Notes: a model not told the origin generated them from the letters alone. Shown: positions 43,771-53,494, counted from the stretch's first letter. The stretch: 64,000 nt of DNA from a filamentous cyanobacterium ESFC-1 (GCA_000380225.1 KB904821.1:116944-180943); one strand, 5' to 3'. Made by a program: numbers and translations.

Positions 43771-45508
43771 TTTTCAGAATTTGTCTTTACGCTTGATGGG
43801 GTTGCGAACTCAATCTCCAACTTTATTATCCCTTCTATCCCTTTTATGCTTTGCGTCTCCGGTGTTGGGACAAGTGCCTAGTTTCCCTGACCCTATTATT
43901 CCCGAAGAACCGCCAACTCTCCCCGAAGAACCGTTACCCCCGTTAGAGGATTTACTGCAACCTCCCACGGAAAGCCCAACCCCAGAAGTACAACCCCCCG
44001 ACGTACCAGGGACAATTGTGGTCGAACAGTTTGAGATTTTGGGGAGTACGGTGTTTTCTCAGGCTGAGTTGTCGGGGTTGCTGCAAGATTATGTAAATCG
44101 TCCGATTACTTTTGCCCAGTTGCTAGAAGTCCAGCAGATTATTACGGATTTTTATCGCGATCGCGGTTATATTACATCAGGAGCGTATCTTCCCCCCCAA
44201 ACCCTAGAAGGGGGTGTGGTGCAGATTGAAATTATTGAAGGCAGACTCGAAGATATCCGCGTGTTGGGGTTAAATCGTCTGCGTCCCGGTTATGTTCGCA
44301 GTCGCATTGGAGTGGCTACGCGACCGCCTCTAGAACAAGAATCTCTGCTCAATGCTTTACAATTGTTGCAACTCGACCCGTTAATTGAACGGTTGAATGC
44401 AGAATTGGCCGCGGGTTCGCAACCGGGACTGAGTATTCTGACCCTGCAAGTGGAAGAAGCAAGTACTTGGGAAGGAACCATTACCCTGGATAATCAGCGA
44501 TCGCCCAGTATTGGCAGTTTTCGTCGTAAAGTAGAGATAGCGAATAATAATGTTTTAGGTTTAGGCGATCGCTTTTATTTTAGCTTCAGCAATACCGATG
44601 GTAGCAATGGCATTGACTCGCTGAGTTATACCGTTCCCATTAACCCTTATAACGGCACGCTGAGTTTTGCTTATCGTCACAGTCTCAGCCGCATTATTGA
44701 GGAACGTTTTGAAGTTCTCGATATCAAAACCCGCACCAGCAGTTACGAACTTACCCTGCGTCAACCTTTTCTACAAACCCCCCAAGAAGAATTTGCCGTC
44801 GGGGTAACCATTGGTCGCCAAAATTCTCGTTCTGAGTTGGGTATTTTTAATATCGGGGGCTTTCCCTTGTCTCCCGGTGCAGATGCCGAAGGTGAGACGA
44901 TTTCGACGGTGCTGCGCTTTTTCCAAGAGTACACCATTCGCAGTCAAAATGATGTCTTCGCGGCGCGATCGCAATTTAACTTTGGGGTAGACTGGCTGAA
45001 TGCGACGGTAAACTCAGAACCCGACCCTGATAGTAATTATTTCGGTTGGCGGGGTCAAGTGCAATATCTACGACTACTCGCCCCTGATACTTTACTCTTG
45101 TTGCGGTCAGATTTGCAAGTGAGCGATCGCGCCCTACTTTCCCTCGAACAGTTTAGCGCGGGGGGCGCACTCACGGTAAGGGGCTATCGTCAGGATTTTT
45201 TATTAGCAGATAATGGCTTGTTTCTCTCAGCAGAAGCCCGCATTCCGGTATTACGAATACCAGAGTCAGATTTACTGTTACAGGTTACGCCTTTCTTTGA
45301 TTTTGCCACGGTTTGGACAAATGGAGTCAGCACCATCGACATCGAAGACCCAACTATTAGTTCAGTTGGTTTGGGTTTGTTGTTAGGAATTGGTCAAAAT
45401 TTTAATGCACGTTTAGATTGGGGAATCCCGTTGGTGGAGGTGAATGTAGAGAAGGATACTTGGCAGGAAAATGGTTTATATTTCTCAATTCAATATGACT
45501 TTTTTTAA
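43766..45508 (+). CDS. TpsB outer-membrane transporter (ShlB/FhaC/HecB family)
   Basis: I take the ATG at 43766 (MIFQNLSLRL; 43796 is an alternative), leading into a signal peptide (SLLSLLCFASPVLGQ). A Pro-rich linker comes next, then POTRA domain(s): IVVEQFEILGSTVFSQAELS, DRGYITSGAYLPPQ, GVVQIEIIEGRLEDIRVLG. The 16-strand beta barrel ends with SAGGALTVRGYRQDFLLADN (VRGY motif of loop 6) and a terminal FSIQYDFF with Phe at the end. It exports the adjacent exoprotein. The frame is open back to 43619, overlapping the exoprotein gene. Confidence 0.93.
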   Translation: MIFQNLSLRLMGLRTQSPTLLSLLSLLCFASPVLGQVPSFPDPIIPEEPPTLPEEPLPPLEDLLQPPTESPTPEVQPPDVPGTIVVEQFEILGSTVFSQAELSGLLQDYVNRPITFAQLLEVQQIITDFYRDRGYITSGAYLPPQTLEGGVVQIEIIEGRLEDIRVLGLNRLRPGYVRSRIGVATRPPLEQESLLNALQLLQLDPLIERLNAELAAGSQPGLSILTLQVEEASTWEGTITLDNQRSPSIGSFRRKVEIANNNVLGLGDRFYFSFSNTDGSNGIDSLSYTVPINPYNGTLSFAYRHSLSRIIEERFEVLDIKTRTSSYELTLRQPFLQTPQEEFAVGVTIGRQNSRSELGIFNIGGFPLSPGADAEGETISTVLRFFQEYTIRSQNDVFAARSQFNFGVDWLNATVNSEPDPDSNYFGWRGQVQYLRLLAPDTLLLLRSDLQVSDRALLSLEQFSAGGALTVRGYRQDFLLADNGLFLSAEARIPVLRIPESDLLLQVTPFFDFATVWTNGVSTIDIEDPTISSVGLGLLLGIGQNFNARLDWGIPLVEVNVEKDTWQENGLYFSIQYDFF

Positions 45509-45695
45509 CCTCGTTCCTTGGTTCGACCAAGGGAGGCAAAGCCTAGGCTCCGCCTCAATTCTACCATTAAATATGATGAAGAAAAACCTCTGTTTGAGTT
45601 TACCTTTGAAATGGAAATGCTACAGTATTGAATCTGAAAGTTAAGAATGGTGGGCGATGCCTACCCTAGTATGATTAAATCAGGGAGTTTTAAAA

Positions 45696-48458
45696 ATGAA
45701 AATAAAACACTTTTTTGGCTTATTTGTGATTGCATTTTTCTTGACAATTTCAACTCCAAGTGTTAAATCATCAATTCAACAATCCCATAACTTTTTACCC
45801 GAAACAAGCGCTTTAGTTACCATTTGTAATGAGACAGAATCAACCCGTTTAGCTTGTGCTGGAGCTACAGCACCTCAAGCCTTTAGTTCCCAAGCTGAAT
45901 CTTTTATTATTGCTCAAAACAATAATGATTTAATCGTAACAGCACAGCAAGAATATGAAGCGGGACGGTATGAAAACGCCATTGAATTATTGCAAAATGC
46001 CATCAACCAAGCCGCAATAGAAGGTAATATTTTTACGCAAGCGATCGCGCTCCGCAATCTGTCCTTAGTTTATCATCAAACCGACCAACTCAGTTTAGCA
46101 GAAACCGCCATTTCTCAGGGTTTAGATTTATTAAACCAACTCGAAGGAATACCGGAAACGCAACAAGCATTTGCTCAAAGCTTGGATTTACAGGGGCAAA
46201 TTCAAATCAGTCAAGGTGATACCCAAACAGCCTTAAATACCTGGAAAAAAGCGAGTAATATTTATCAGCAAATCAACGATTTAGACGGGTTGCTGCGTAG
46301 CCAAATCAATCAAACTGAAGCGTTACAAGGACTGGGACTCTATCGGGAAGCCCAACGCAGTCTCGACGCACTCAGAAGCCGTCTTGATGAATATCCCGAT
46401 AACCTCATTAAAGCCAAAGCCTTACAAAGTTTTGGGGATGTATTGCGGGCTGCGGGAGATTTAGAAGACTCGATCCAAGTGTTAGAAAATAGTCTTACTA
46501 TTGCCGAAAAATTGTCTAATCGAGAAGCGATCGCCCTGGCGTATAATAGTTTGGGAAGCACTGCCCGATTGCAAGAAAATAACACCGAAAACGCCTTACT
46601 TTATTACCGTTGGGCTGCCGAACAAGCGCCCTCACCCGCATTACAAATCCAAGGGCAACTCAACGAATTAGATTTACTGATTGCGACTCAACAAATCGAG
46701 CCAGCTTTAACCTTAATTGAGTTAATTCAACCCAACTTAAACAATATCTCTGCCAGTCGTAATGCCATTTATGCTCGCATTAACTTTGCTCAAAACTTAC
46801 TCGAATTAGACCCAGAAAACCTCAATCCCTTAATTTCTCAAGCCGAAATTGCTCAACTTCTCGCAACCGCAATTCAGGACGCGCAAACCCGCCAAGATAG
46901 TCGAGCGCAAGCTTATGCTTTGCAAAGTTTAAGTCAACTGTATCGCCAAAACAATCGCGACTCAGAAGCCCTACAACTGCTGCAACAAAGCGTTTTGTTA
47001 ACCCAAGGCATTAACGCCCCTGAAATAGCGTATCAAAATCAATGGCAATTAGGGCAACTTTTAGCCAGTCAAGGCGATCGCACCAGCGCCATTGCAGCTT
47101 ATCATCAATCTGTGCAAACCTTACAAGATTTACGGGGAGATTTAGTTGCGGCCAGTTCTGAGCTACAATACTCTTTTCGCGATCGCGTCGAACCCATTTA
47201 CCGCCAATACGTTGACCTGCTTCTGAGTTCCCCCAACCCCACTCAAAACGAGCTACAACAAGCCCGACAAGCCCTAGAAGCCCTGCAACTCGCCGAAATA
47301 GATAATTACTTCCGAGAAGCCTGTACCAACGTTACGGCGGTACAAATCGACCAACTCGACAGGGAAAGCACCGTCCTCTACACCGTCATTTTAGGCGATC
47401 GCCTGGCCACCGTTCTGGCCATTCCCGGCCAACCCCTGCAACAATACAGCGTCCCCATCACCCCCGACCAAATTAACGCAACCATCAACGGTTTAAGTCG
47501 CGCTCTCGGCCTCGATATCTTTGGCAATCGTAACAGCCGCGACCAATACTTAAACGAAACTTTCCAAAACAGCGAAAACCCCAGTCGCTCTATAGTGTCC
47601 GTCCGCGCTCGCGACCCTGAAACCGCGCAATTTGACTGGCAAAAAGCCACCCAAAACCTTTATGATTGGATCGTGCAGCCTGCGATCGCGGATATCGAAC
47701 GCCACAACACCGAAACCCTAGTTTTCGTCCTCGATGGCATTCTGCGGAACATCCCCATGGCGATTTTAAACGACGGCGATCAATACCTGATCGAAAACTA
47801 CGCGATCGCCCTCTCTCCGGGCCTACAACTCCTCGACCCCAAACCCATTCAGCGCGAGCAACTCAGCGCCCTAGCCGCCGGACTCAGCGAAGCCAAAGGG
47901 GGTTTTTCAGCCTTACCCAACGTCGAAACCGAATTGCAACAACTCCAACAAGAAATAACAGCGCGGGTGATACTCAACGAAGAATTTACCGAAGTCAACT
48001 TCAGCCAACTGGTGAAAGCTTCTCCCTCTCCCATTGTTCACCTGGCCACCCACGGCCAGTTTAGTTCCTCGGTCGAAGATACCTTTATTTTGACTTGGGA
48101 CGGCCAACTAGACCCCAACGAGTTAAACGCCCTTCTCAGCGCCGATGTGCGCCAAAAACAGCCCATTGAACTCCTGATCCTGAGTGCTTGTCAAACCGCC
48201 ACCGGGGACGACCGGGCTATGCTAGGTTTAGCCGGGGTTGCCACTCGCGCCGGGGCCCGCAGTACCCTCGCTTCTCTGTGGTCGGTGAATGACGCAGCTA
48301 CCGCCGAATTAATGGTGCGCTTTTACCAAGAATTTGTCCAGACTAACACCACCAAAGCCGAAGCCCTACGGCAAGCTCAACTGCAATTATTACAAAGCGA
48401 TCGCTTTTATGACCCCTATTTCTGGGCGGCTTTTGTTCTGATTGGCAATTGGCTGTAG
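45696..48458 (+). CDS. TPR-CHAT domain protein (caspase-like)
   Basis: 920 residues with an N-terminal hydrophobic segment (FFGLFVIAFFLTISTPSV), probably a signal peptide. Residues ~80-480 are tetratricopeptide repeats (QQEYEAGRYENAIELLQNAI and similar). The C-terminal CHAT peptidase domain carries the dyad His786 in HLATHGQF and Cys832 in LILSACQTATG, followed by GLAGVATRAGARSTLASLWS. It is 187 bp behind the TpsB gene. Cyanobacteria often pair such genes. Substrate unknown; processing of the exoprotein is possible. Confidence 0.9.
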   Translation: MKIKHFFGLFVIAFFLTISTPSVKSSIQQSHNFLPETSALVTICNETESTRLACAGATAPQAFSSQAESFIIAQNNNDLIVTAQQEYEAGRYENAIELLQNAINQAAIEGNIFTQAIALRNLSLVYHQTDQLSLAETAISQGLDLLNQLEGIPETQQAFAQSLDLQGQIQISQGDTQTALNTWKKASNIYQQINDLDGLLRSQINQTEALQGLGLYREAQRSLDALRSRLDEYPDNLIKAKALQSFGDVLRAAGDLEDSIQVLENSLTIAEKLSNREAIALAYNSLGSTARLQENNTENALLYYRWAAEQAPSPALQIQGQLNELDLLIATQQIEPALTLIELIQPNLNNISASRNAIYARINFAQNLLELDPENLNPLISQAEIAQLLATAIQDAQTRQDSRAQAYALQSLSQLYRQNNRDSEALQLLQQSVLLTQGINAPEIAYQNQWQLGQLLASQGDRTSAIAAYHQSVQTLQDLRGDLVAASSELQYSFRDRVEPIYRQYVDLLLSSPNPTQNELQQARQALEALQLAEIDNYFREACTNVTAVQIDQLDRESTVLYTVILGDRLATVLAIPGQPLQQYSVPITPDQINATINGLSRALGLDIFGNRNSRDQYLNETFQNSENPSRSIVSVRARDPETAQFDWQKATQNLYDWIVQPAIADIERHNTETLVFVLDGILRNIPMAILNDGDQYLIENYAIALSPGLQLLDPKPIQREQLSALAAGLSEAKGGFSALPNVETELQQLQQEITARVILNEEFTEVNFSQLVKASPSPIVHLATHGQFSSSVEDTFILTWDGQLDPNELNALLSADVRQKQPIELLILSACQTATGDDRAMLGLAGVATRAGARSTLASLWSVNDAATAELMVRFYQEFVQTNTTKAEALRQAQLQLLQSDRFYDPYFWAAFVLIGNWL

Positions 48459-48826
48459 GGCAATGTATAATTGACAATTTACAATGAATAATGTATGGTA
48501 TCGTATTTAAAATTAAGATTTGAAGATTTAACAATAATTACAAATAAGCAATAAGATTTGTAACAAAATTGATTTTAATAATATTGCCCATTTTTCAAAT
48601 CCAAGTAAGGCAGCGTAACTCTATAGCCAAAGGGGTTTCAATTCACGATCGCCTTACTCTAATCAAGATACACGCGATCGCTCACTTTTACATTTTGTAA
48701 CGATCCCGCCAAGACAAGATCGGATATCCTCCCTAGGCTCACCGCAATTTCCTCATGCTGATTGCTTAAAAGTTTAAGAAAATGTAAAGTGAATACACAA
48801 ATTGTAAATTACAAAAACTTTTAATA
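48459..48826. other. Gap without a gene
   Basis: 367 bp, AT-rich. The left part has ACAATTTACAATGAATAATG-like low complexity. Two HIP1-related sites occur near 48640-48680. The promoter of the DUF1997 gene should lie at the right side. No gene supported. Confidence 0.4.
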
Positions 48827-49408
48827 ATGAAAAACGTTATATTTACTGCTTCAGAAACCGTTGCTATTCCCGTCGAGGAAGAAAGCATCCCCATTCAACA
48901 TTACCTCCGTCAACCCCAACGTCTCGCGAGCGCGATCGCAGACCCCAAGTTAATGAAACAACTGTCGGATACCCGCTATCGGGTAAAAATGCGCGAAATC
49001 AACTTTATGGACACCTATCACTTTCAACCCACAGTCAACTTAAAAATCTGGTCGGGTGCAGATGGAACCGTCAAGTTGAAATCAGAAGCTTGCGAAATTA
49101 AAGGCAGTGAATATATTAACAAACGCTTCAAACTCCAAGTGCAAGGTCAACTCACTCCCGTAACCCGCGACAATCAAACCGTCCTCGAAGGCCAAGCCGA
49201 CCTCAAAGTTAAAGTCGAGTTACCGCCGTTACTGTGGTTGACTCCTCAACACTTGTTAGAAATGACCGGAAACCGCATTCTCAAAAGTGTCTTGCAACGC
49301 ATCAAACAACGCCTCAAAACACAGTTACTCACCGATTACCAAGCCTGGGCGCGTCAAACCGATCCTGAAGCCGTAGAAGCCCAATTAGGCAACGTTTACA
49401 CGGGCTAA
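48827..49408 (+). CDS. DUF1997 family protein
   Basis: 193 residues. Conserved text YLRQPQRLASAIADPKLMKQ, YRVKMREINFMDTYHFQPTV and VKVELPPLLWLTPQHLLEMT, GNRILKSVLQRIKQRLKTQL matches this family, found in cyanobacteria and plastids and rather like START/SRPBCC folds. Function unknown. Single gene with AT-rich promoter region. Confidence 0.8.
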   Translation: MKNVIFTASETVAIPVEEESIPIQHYLRQPQRLASAIADPKLMKQLSDTRYRVKMREINFMDTYHFQPTVNLKIWSGADGTVKLKSEACEIKGSEYINKRFKLQVQGQLTPVTRDNQTVLEGQADLKVKVELPPLLWLTPQHLLEMTGNRILKSVLQRIKQRLKTQLLTDYQAWARQTDPEAVEAQLGNVYTG

Positions 49409-49562
49409 ACCCATAATTCCTCAGAAAACCCCATCGACCTATTTCTTAAGTTAGATAAGATTGGGGGCGAAATCCCGATCTTCCATCACTTGGGGGATGT
49501 TTGCGATCGCTCATTTATGTAGAAATGTAAATGTAGACAACAATCGCAAATTTAAAATTATT

Positions 49563-50105
49563 ATGGTACCCAAGATCAATATCGGTTTAACCGACGAACA
49601 ACGCCAAGGCGTAATCAGCTTACTCAACAAAGACCTCGCTGACTTATACCTACTGGTCATCAAAACCAAAAAATACCACTGGGATGTAGTCGGCCCCCAA
49701 TTCCGCACCCTGCACCATCTCTGGGAAGAACAATACGAAGCCCTGACCATCAGCATTGATGCCGTAGCCGAACGGATTCGCGCTTTAGGTGGTTATCCCC
49801 TCGGTACTGCCGAAGCTTTCCTCAAAAATGCCTCCCTCAAAGAGCATTCTAACGACTTACCGAATGCCAAAGAAATGGTCAAACGCTTGATGAGCGACCA
49901 CGAACAAGTCATTCGCAATCTGCGCGACCATTCCCAAAAAGTCGAAGAAGACTATAACGACCCGGCGACCCAAGACTTTATCAACGGTTTAGTCGAAGAA
50001 CACGAAGAAATGGCTTGGATGCTGCGTTCCTTCATCGAAGGTGAAGACTTTGAACCGAGTGGCGGTCGCGCCTCCAATTCCATTGGCGTTGGTGCAGGTT
50101 CGTAA
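49563..50105 (+). CDS. dps: Dps-family DNA-protection/ferritin-like protein
   Basis: I place the start at 49563 (MVPKINIGLTDEQRQGVISL), giving 180 residues. The Dps ferroxidase signature KTKKYHWDVVGPQFRTLHHL contains the His, with WEEQYEALTISIDAVAERIR providing Asp and Glu. The last 20 residues are Gly/Ser-rich and may bind DNA or be disordered. It stores iron and quenches peroxide. It precedes the ChaB-domain gene by 15 bp, so an oxidative-stress operon is likely. Confidence 0.93.
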   Translation: MVPKINIGLTDEQRQGVISLLNKDLADLYLLVIKTKKYHWDVVGPQFRTLHHLWEEQYEALTISIDAVAERIRALGGYPLGTAEAFLKNASLKEHSNDLPNAKEMVKRLMSDHEQVIRNLRDHSQKVEEDYNDPATQDFINGLVEEHEEMAWMLRSFIEGEDFEPSGGRASNSIGVGAGS

Positions 50106-50120
50106 ATAAAAATTTAATTT

Positions 50121-50906
50121 ATGGCAGACAATAATAACAACAATTATCAAGCAGAACGGACAATTAGTGCCGTCTTTAAACAAGAGAAAGAAGTCGATAG
50201 CGTCGTGCGTCGTCTCCTCGACCGCGAGGTTCCCCAAGACCATATTTCGGTGATGGGGCGTGACTTTGAATCTCAAACTCGTATTTCCGGCTTTATTACC
50301 AAGCGCGATGTGATTTTAGGCGGACTGCGTACCGGAGCGCTCTTTGGCTCGTTGTTTGGCTCTCTGTTGAGCTTACTCACCGGAGTTGGCGTGTTATTTA
50401 TTCCCTTTGTTGGTTCTGTCGTAGCCGCCGGGCCCATTGGTGCTGTACTACTTGGTGCGGCCACCGGGGCCTTAGCCGGAAGCGCCGGAGCGGGTTTAGC
50501 CAGCGCTTTATCTACCCTGGGAATGCCTGAAGATAAAGCGGCGGTGTATGAAACTCGCATTAAAGCTGGCGAATTTCTGGTCATGGCAGAAGTCCCGGCC
50601 AGTCGCTCAGGAGAGTTACAACTGCTCGTCGAAAGCGCAGGAGGCGAAGAAGTCCACGTTAGCGATATGACCCTACCGCGGCCTTGTCCCGGTCGCTGTG
50701 GCAGTCCTGAAGACTTGTCCCCGGAAATTCGCACCCACTTGTCTGAAAACGCCCAACAAGCCTTTATCGAGCGCTATAACACCGTTCTCGATGAAACCAA
50801 TGATGAAACCCAAGCAGAAAAAGCCGCGTGGGACAAAGTTCATCAAGAATTTGTTGAAGATGAAAACGGCATTTGGTCGAAAGACCGTGAAGCGGCTACT
50901 GTCTAG
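50121..50906 (+). CDS. Stress protein with glycine-zipper region and ChaB domain
   Basis: 261 residues. The N-terminal region ([32 protein letters not shown]) resembles the general stress protein 17M-type domain. The middle (~65-135) is a hydrophobic Gly-rich segment: [20 protein letters not shown] and [20 protein letters not shown]. The end is a ChaB domain ([39 protein letters not shown]). It is co-transcribed with dps and most likely works in stress protection. The exact role is unknown. Confidence 0.82.
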   Translation: MADNNNNNYQAERTISAVFKQEKEVDSVVRRLLDREVPQDHISVMGRDFESQTRISGFITKRDVILGGLRTGALFGSLFGSLLSLLTGVGVLFIPFVGSVVAAGPIGAVLLGAATGALAGSAGAGLASALSTLGMPEDKAAVYETRIKAGEFLVMAEVPASRSGELQLLVESAGGEEVHVSDMTLPRPCPGRCGSPEDLSPEIRTHLSENAQQAFIERYNTVLDETNDETQAEKAAWDKVHQEFVEDENGIWSKDREAATV

Positions 50907-50950
50907 TCACTGGCCATTCCCCTTAACTTTCTAGAATCTCTCTACAACTG

Positions 50951-50973
50951 CCCCGATTTCGATCGGGGTTTTT
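50951..50973 (+). terminator. Rho-independent terminator of the dps operon
   Basis: CCCCGA-TTTCGA-TCGGGG followed by TTTTT, 45 bp after the ChaB gene stop. Confidence 0.85.
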
Positions 50974-51204
50974 GCTGATTTCCAAGTTATAGCAACCGCC
51001 AAGACAGTATCGAATCTATAAACCGAAAACTGATACCAAATCCGATTACCAAACCCCACTGATCAAATTAGTCCTCGAAGATGGACTTTGTTGCATTGGT
51101 CCCCGGATTTCCAATGATCGGGCGGGTTAACGGCATAGGCGGTGTATCACGCGCCGGATTGGGTATGAGATTCTAGAACAACAGATTAGCCACGAAGCCC
51201 TAGA

Positions 51205-51375
51205 CTACTCCTCAGTGGGTTTTCCGGCGATCAAAACCTGGAAAATGGACTGAACGATCCATAAAGTTCCGGCTGCCAATAAAAATAAAAGTAGGGGGGC
51301 AAACCCCGCAAAAGGTGACAGGATTAGGGTTAATAATAAGCCAAAAATGAGGATTTTAGACCATAAATCTGACAT
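51205..51375 (-). CDS. Small membrane protein, 56 residues
   Basis: From the ATG at 51375 the minus strand encodes MSDLWSKILIFGLLLTLILS then PFAGFAPLLLFLLAAG and WIVQSIFQVLIAGKPTEE. Two hydrophobic segments and sensible coding composition suggest a real small membrane protein, a type seen in cyanobacteria. Function unknown. Divergent from the Hli gene. Confidence 0.6.
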   Translation of the reverse strand: MSDLWSKILIFGLLLTLILSPFAGFAPLLLFLLAAGTLWIVQSIFQVLIAGKPTEE

Positions 51376-51543
51376 AAGCTTTAATATTATGTTGCTGCGA
51401 TTTCATTATAGAAGATTTACATAGAATTTTACGATTTTATGACGCTTTATCCTGTCCTGACGCGATCGCGCCCCTTGCTTAAATTAAATTGCAAAAAAGC
51501 TAAATTTACCTCTATGGATAGAGTAGATCGTTTGTCAAGTTAG

Positions 51544-51561
51544 TTTATATTTGTTTACAAA
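51544..51561 (+). promoter_or_regulatory. HLR1-like site (RpaB binding) before the Hli gene
   Basis: TTTATATT-TG-TTTACAAA fits the direct-repeat consensus (G/T)TTACA(T/A)(T/A) N2 (G/T)TTACA(T/A)(T/A) with one mismatch in the first half. HLR1 is the known site of the response regulator RpaB at high-light genes. It is 31 bp upstream of the start. Confidence 0.6.
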
Positions 51562-51592
51562 GGAACTCAAATTAAAAACGAGGATTTAACTC

Positions 51593-51790
51593 ATGGAAAA
51601 CACACAAACCAACTTTTACGACGAACAAGCCGACCGCAAATACGGTGAATTTGCCACGAAATTCCAATTCGGTTCTAACCCTAGCGCTGAAATCTGGAAC
51701 GGTCGTCTGGCCATGCTCGGTTTCCTCGGTGCATTAGTCATTGAATTAACCACAGGCCAAGGTTTCTTCCACTGGTTGGGCTTATTCTAA
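51593..51790 (+). CDS. High-light-inducible (Hli/SCP) chlorophyll-binding protein
   Basis: 65 residues with one membrane helix. AEIWNGRLAMLGFLGALVIE is the chlorophyll-binding ExxNGRxAMxGF motif, followed by TTGQGFFHWLGLF. Hli proteins bind chlorophyll and carotenoid and protect photosystem assembly under strong light or nutrient stress. The N-terminal ~25 residues are polar and extended. A strong hairpin terminator follows. Confidence 0.95.
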   Translation: MENTQTNFYDEQADRKYGEFATKFQFGSNPSAEIWNGRLAMLGFLGALVIELTTGQGFFHWLGLF

Positions 51791-51860
51791 ATCCCCTAAC
51801 TTGAAAAACCATAAAAGCAATTATCTCTTTCTTAATCATCTAAAATCATTGCATTAATAA

Positions 51861-51893
51861 AAAAGACGCGATCGCAACCGATCGCGTCCTTTT
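51861..51893 (+). terminator. Rho-independent terminator of the Hli gene
   Basis: GACGCGATCG-CAAC-CGATCGCGTC is a perfect 10-bp stem, followed by CTTTT. The stem includes a HIP1-type sequence. Confidence 0.9.
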
Positions 51894-51921
51894 AGTTATT
51901 GGTTATTGGTCATTGGTCATT
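51894..51921. repeat. Short heptamer repeat, TTGGTTA/TTGGTCA
   Basis: Four units of TTGGTTA or TTGGTCA after the Hli terminator. Confidence 0.7.
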
Positions 51922-51990
51922 CGTCCTTTGTTGTTGGTTATTTGTGTGGCTCAATCTCCAAATCCCATAATTGGCCACTGATAACTCTCG

Positions 51991-52104
51991 GTGAAACTTA
52001 ATTTTACTTTTTGAGGAACCGAACGCCCATCTAGTCTAGCTTTTAGCCTTTTTTATAGAGTCTGCCCTCCCTATAGGCCAAAGTTTCTGACCCCCTTTCT
52101 GGGG
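51991..52104. repeat. ~105-bp dispersed repeat, copy B
   Basis: Core as in copy A at 37835: CTTAATTTTACTTTTTGAGG, TCTAGTCTAGC, CCTATAGGCCAAAGTTTCTG and CCCTTTCTGGGG. About ten bases longer than copy A because of TATAGAGTCTGCCCTCCC. Confidence 0.85.
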
Positions 52105-52122
52105 TAAAATCCCCACTCCCCC

Positions 52123-52147
52123 TTGGGCGGGGAAACCCCGCCCCTAC
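52123..52147. repeat. GC-rich repeat, copy 6
   Basis: TTGGGCGGGGAAACCCCGCC and CCTACA, directly after the ~105-bp repeat and followed by CCCCTTAGATGCTGATTACT. Confidence 0.8.
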
Positions 52148-52179
52148 ATGCCCATTACACACTGCCCCTTAGATGCTGA

Positions 52180-53424
52180 TTACTGATAAAGCCGATCCAA
52201 CATTAAAAACGTCTGAAGTAAAACATTGGTGCCTTGAGTGCATTCCTCTGGGGAAGTGTACTCGTCCCCAGAATGACTAATGCCGTTGCGACTGGGAACA
52301 AAAATCATCCCCATGTCTGCGAAACGCCCGGTTTCTTGGGCATCGTGACCCGCACGACTGGGAAGGCGATAAGAGGTTAAATTGAGTTGTTGGGCAATCT
52401 GTTCGATCGCGTCTTCAACGATGGGAGTGGCCAGGGTGGGGCGGATGTGTAGGGTTTGGGTCATGGCGATTTCGGTGTTGGTTTTGAGGGCGATCGCGTC
52501 AAACTCTTGCCGCATTTGCTCGATTAAGGCTTCTAAATGGGATTGTGAGAGGTCGCGTAAGTCAATGGTTAATTCCACCTTGTCTGCGACCGTATTCGAG
52601 GCATTGGGAGAGGCTTTGAGATAGCCCACTGTTGCCACTTGACTGCCGGGAGGTTGAAAACCAATGCGATTCACCGCTAAGATAACTTCGGCGGCGGCCA
52701 CTAGGGCATCTTTGCGATCTCCCATGGGGGTTGTTCCGGCATGATTCGCCCGGCCTGCAATCTCGACAAAAAAGCGATATTGACCGACAACGCCTTGAAC
52801 TACGCCAATTTGAGCGTTTTTGCTTTCTAACACGCCCCCCTGCTCCACATGAAGCTCGACAAAGGCGATAATATCGGTGCGATCGCGCTGGGCGGTGGGG
52901 AGTTTTGACCAATCACCGCCAATTTTCGCCAAACAATCCTCAATCGCCGTCCCATCCGCCCGACGATAAGCTTCCGGGTCAGGATTTGCTTCTCCGGCCA
53001 TGGCTTTCGACCCGATAACGCTAGATTCTTCGTCTGTAAATACAATCACTTCGAGGGGATGTTGCAAGCAGATATGATGTTCTTTAAGGGTACGCACGAC
53101 TTCAATTCCCGCGAGTACCCCCAAACAGCCATCAAAATCCCCCGCAACAGGAACGGTGTCGATATGCGACCCCGTTGCTAAAGCGGGAAAATCGCTGTTT
53201 TGACCGGGATAGCGACCGATTATATTTCCGGCAGCATCAACGCGAGTGGTCATCCCCGCTTCTACCATCCATTGCTGGACTTGTTTGCGTCCCTGCAAGT
53301 CTTCTGGGGTAAAAGCGACCCGACTCGAAGCCCCGTTCGCTAACTGACCAATCGCTGCTAGTTGAGCAATATTGCGATTCAGGCGATCGCCATTCACTGT
53401 TAAATTTACCGTCGTTGTTGTCAT
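52180..53424 (-). CDS. M20 family amidohydrolase (hydantoinase/carbamoylase type)
   Basis: 414 residues. The di-metal site is visible: GSHIDTVPVAGDFDGCLGVL (His, Asp), FTDEESSVIGS (Glu-Glu) and HVEQGGVLESK (His); the C-terminus has RAGHDAQ and ISHSGDEYTSPEEC (His). The dimerisation insert includes GRANHAGTTPMGDRKDALVA. The family hydrolyses N-carbamoyl-amino acids, allantoate or ureidoglycolate. The opposing neighbour belongs to a fold also used in allophanate hydrolase, fitting ureide nitrogen use, which is inference. Confidence 0.9.
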   Translation of the reverse strand: MTTTTVNLTVNGDRLNRNIAQLAAIGQLANGASSRVAFTPEDLQGRKQVQQWMVEAGMTTRVDAAGNIIGRYPGQNSDFPALATGSHIDTVPVAGDFDGCLGVLAGIEVVRTLKEHHICLQHPLEVIVFTDEESSVIGSKAMAGEANPDPEAYRRADGTAIEDCLAKIGGDWSKLPTAQRDRTDIIAFVELHVEQGGVLESKNAQIGVVQGVVGQYRFFVEIAGRANHAGTTPMGDRKDALVAAAEVILAVNRIGFQPPGSQVATVGYLKASPNASNTVADKVELTIDLRDLSQSHLEALIEQMRQEFDAIALKTNTEIAMTQTLHIRPTLATPIVEDAIEQIAQQLNLTSYRLPSRAGHDAQETGRFADMGMIFVPSRNGISHSGDEYTSPEECTQGTNVLLQTFLMLDRLYQ

Positions 53425-53494
53425 AAATCCCTTTGTTTTTGATATTGCCCGCAGAAACGATTTTTGATTATGAAATCAAACTTACTTTATATAC

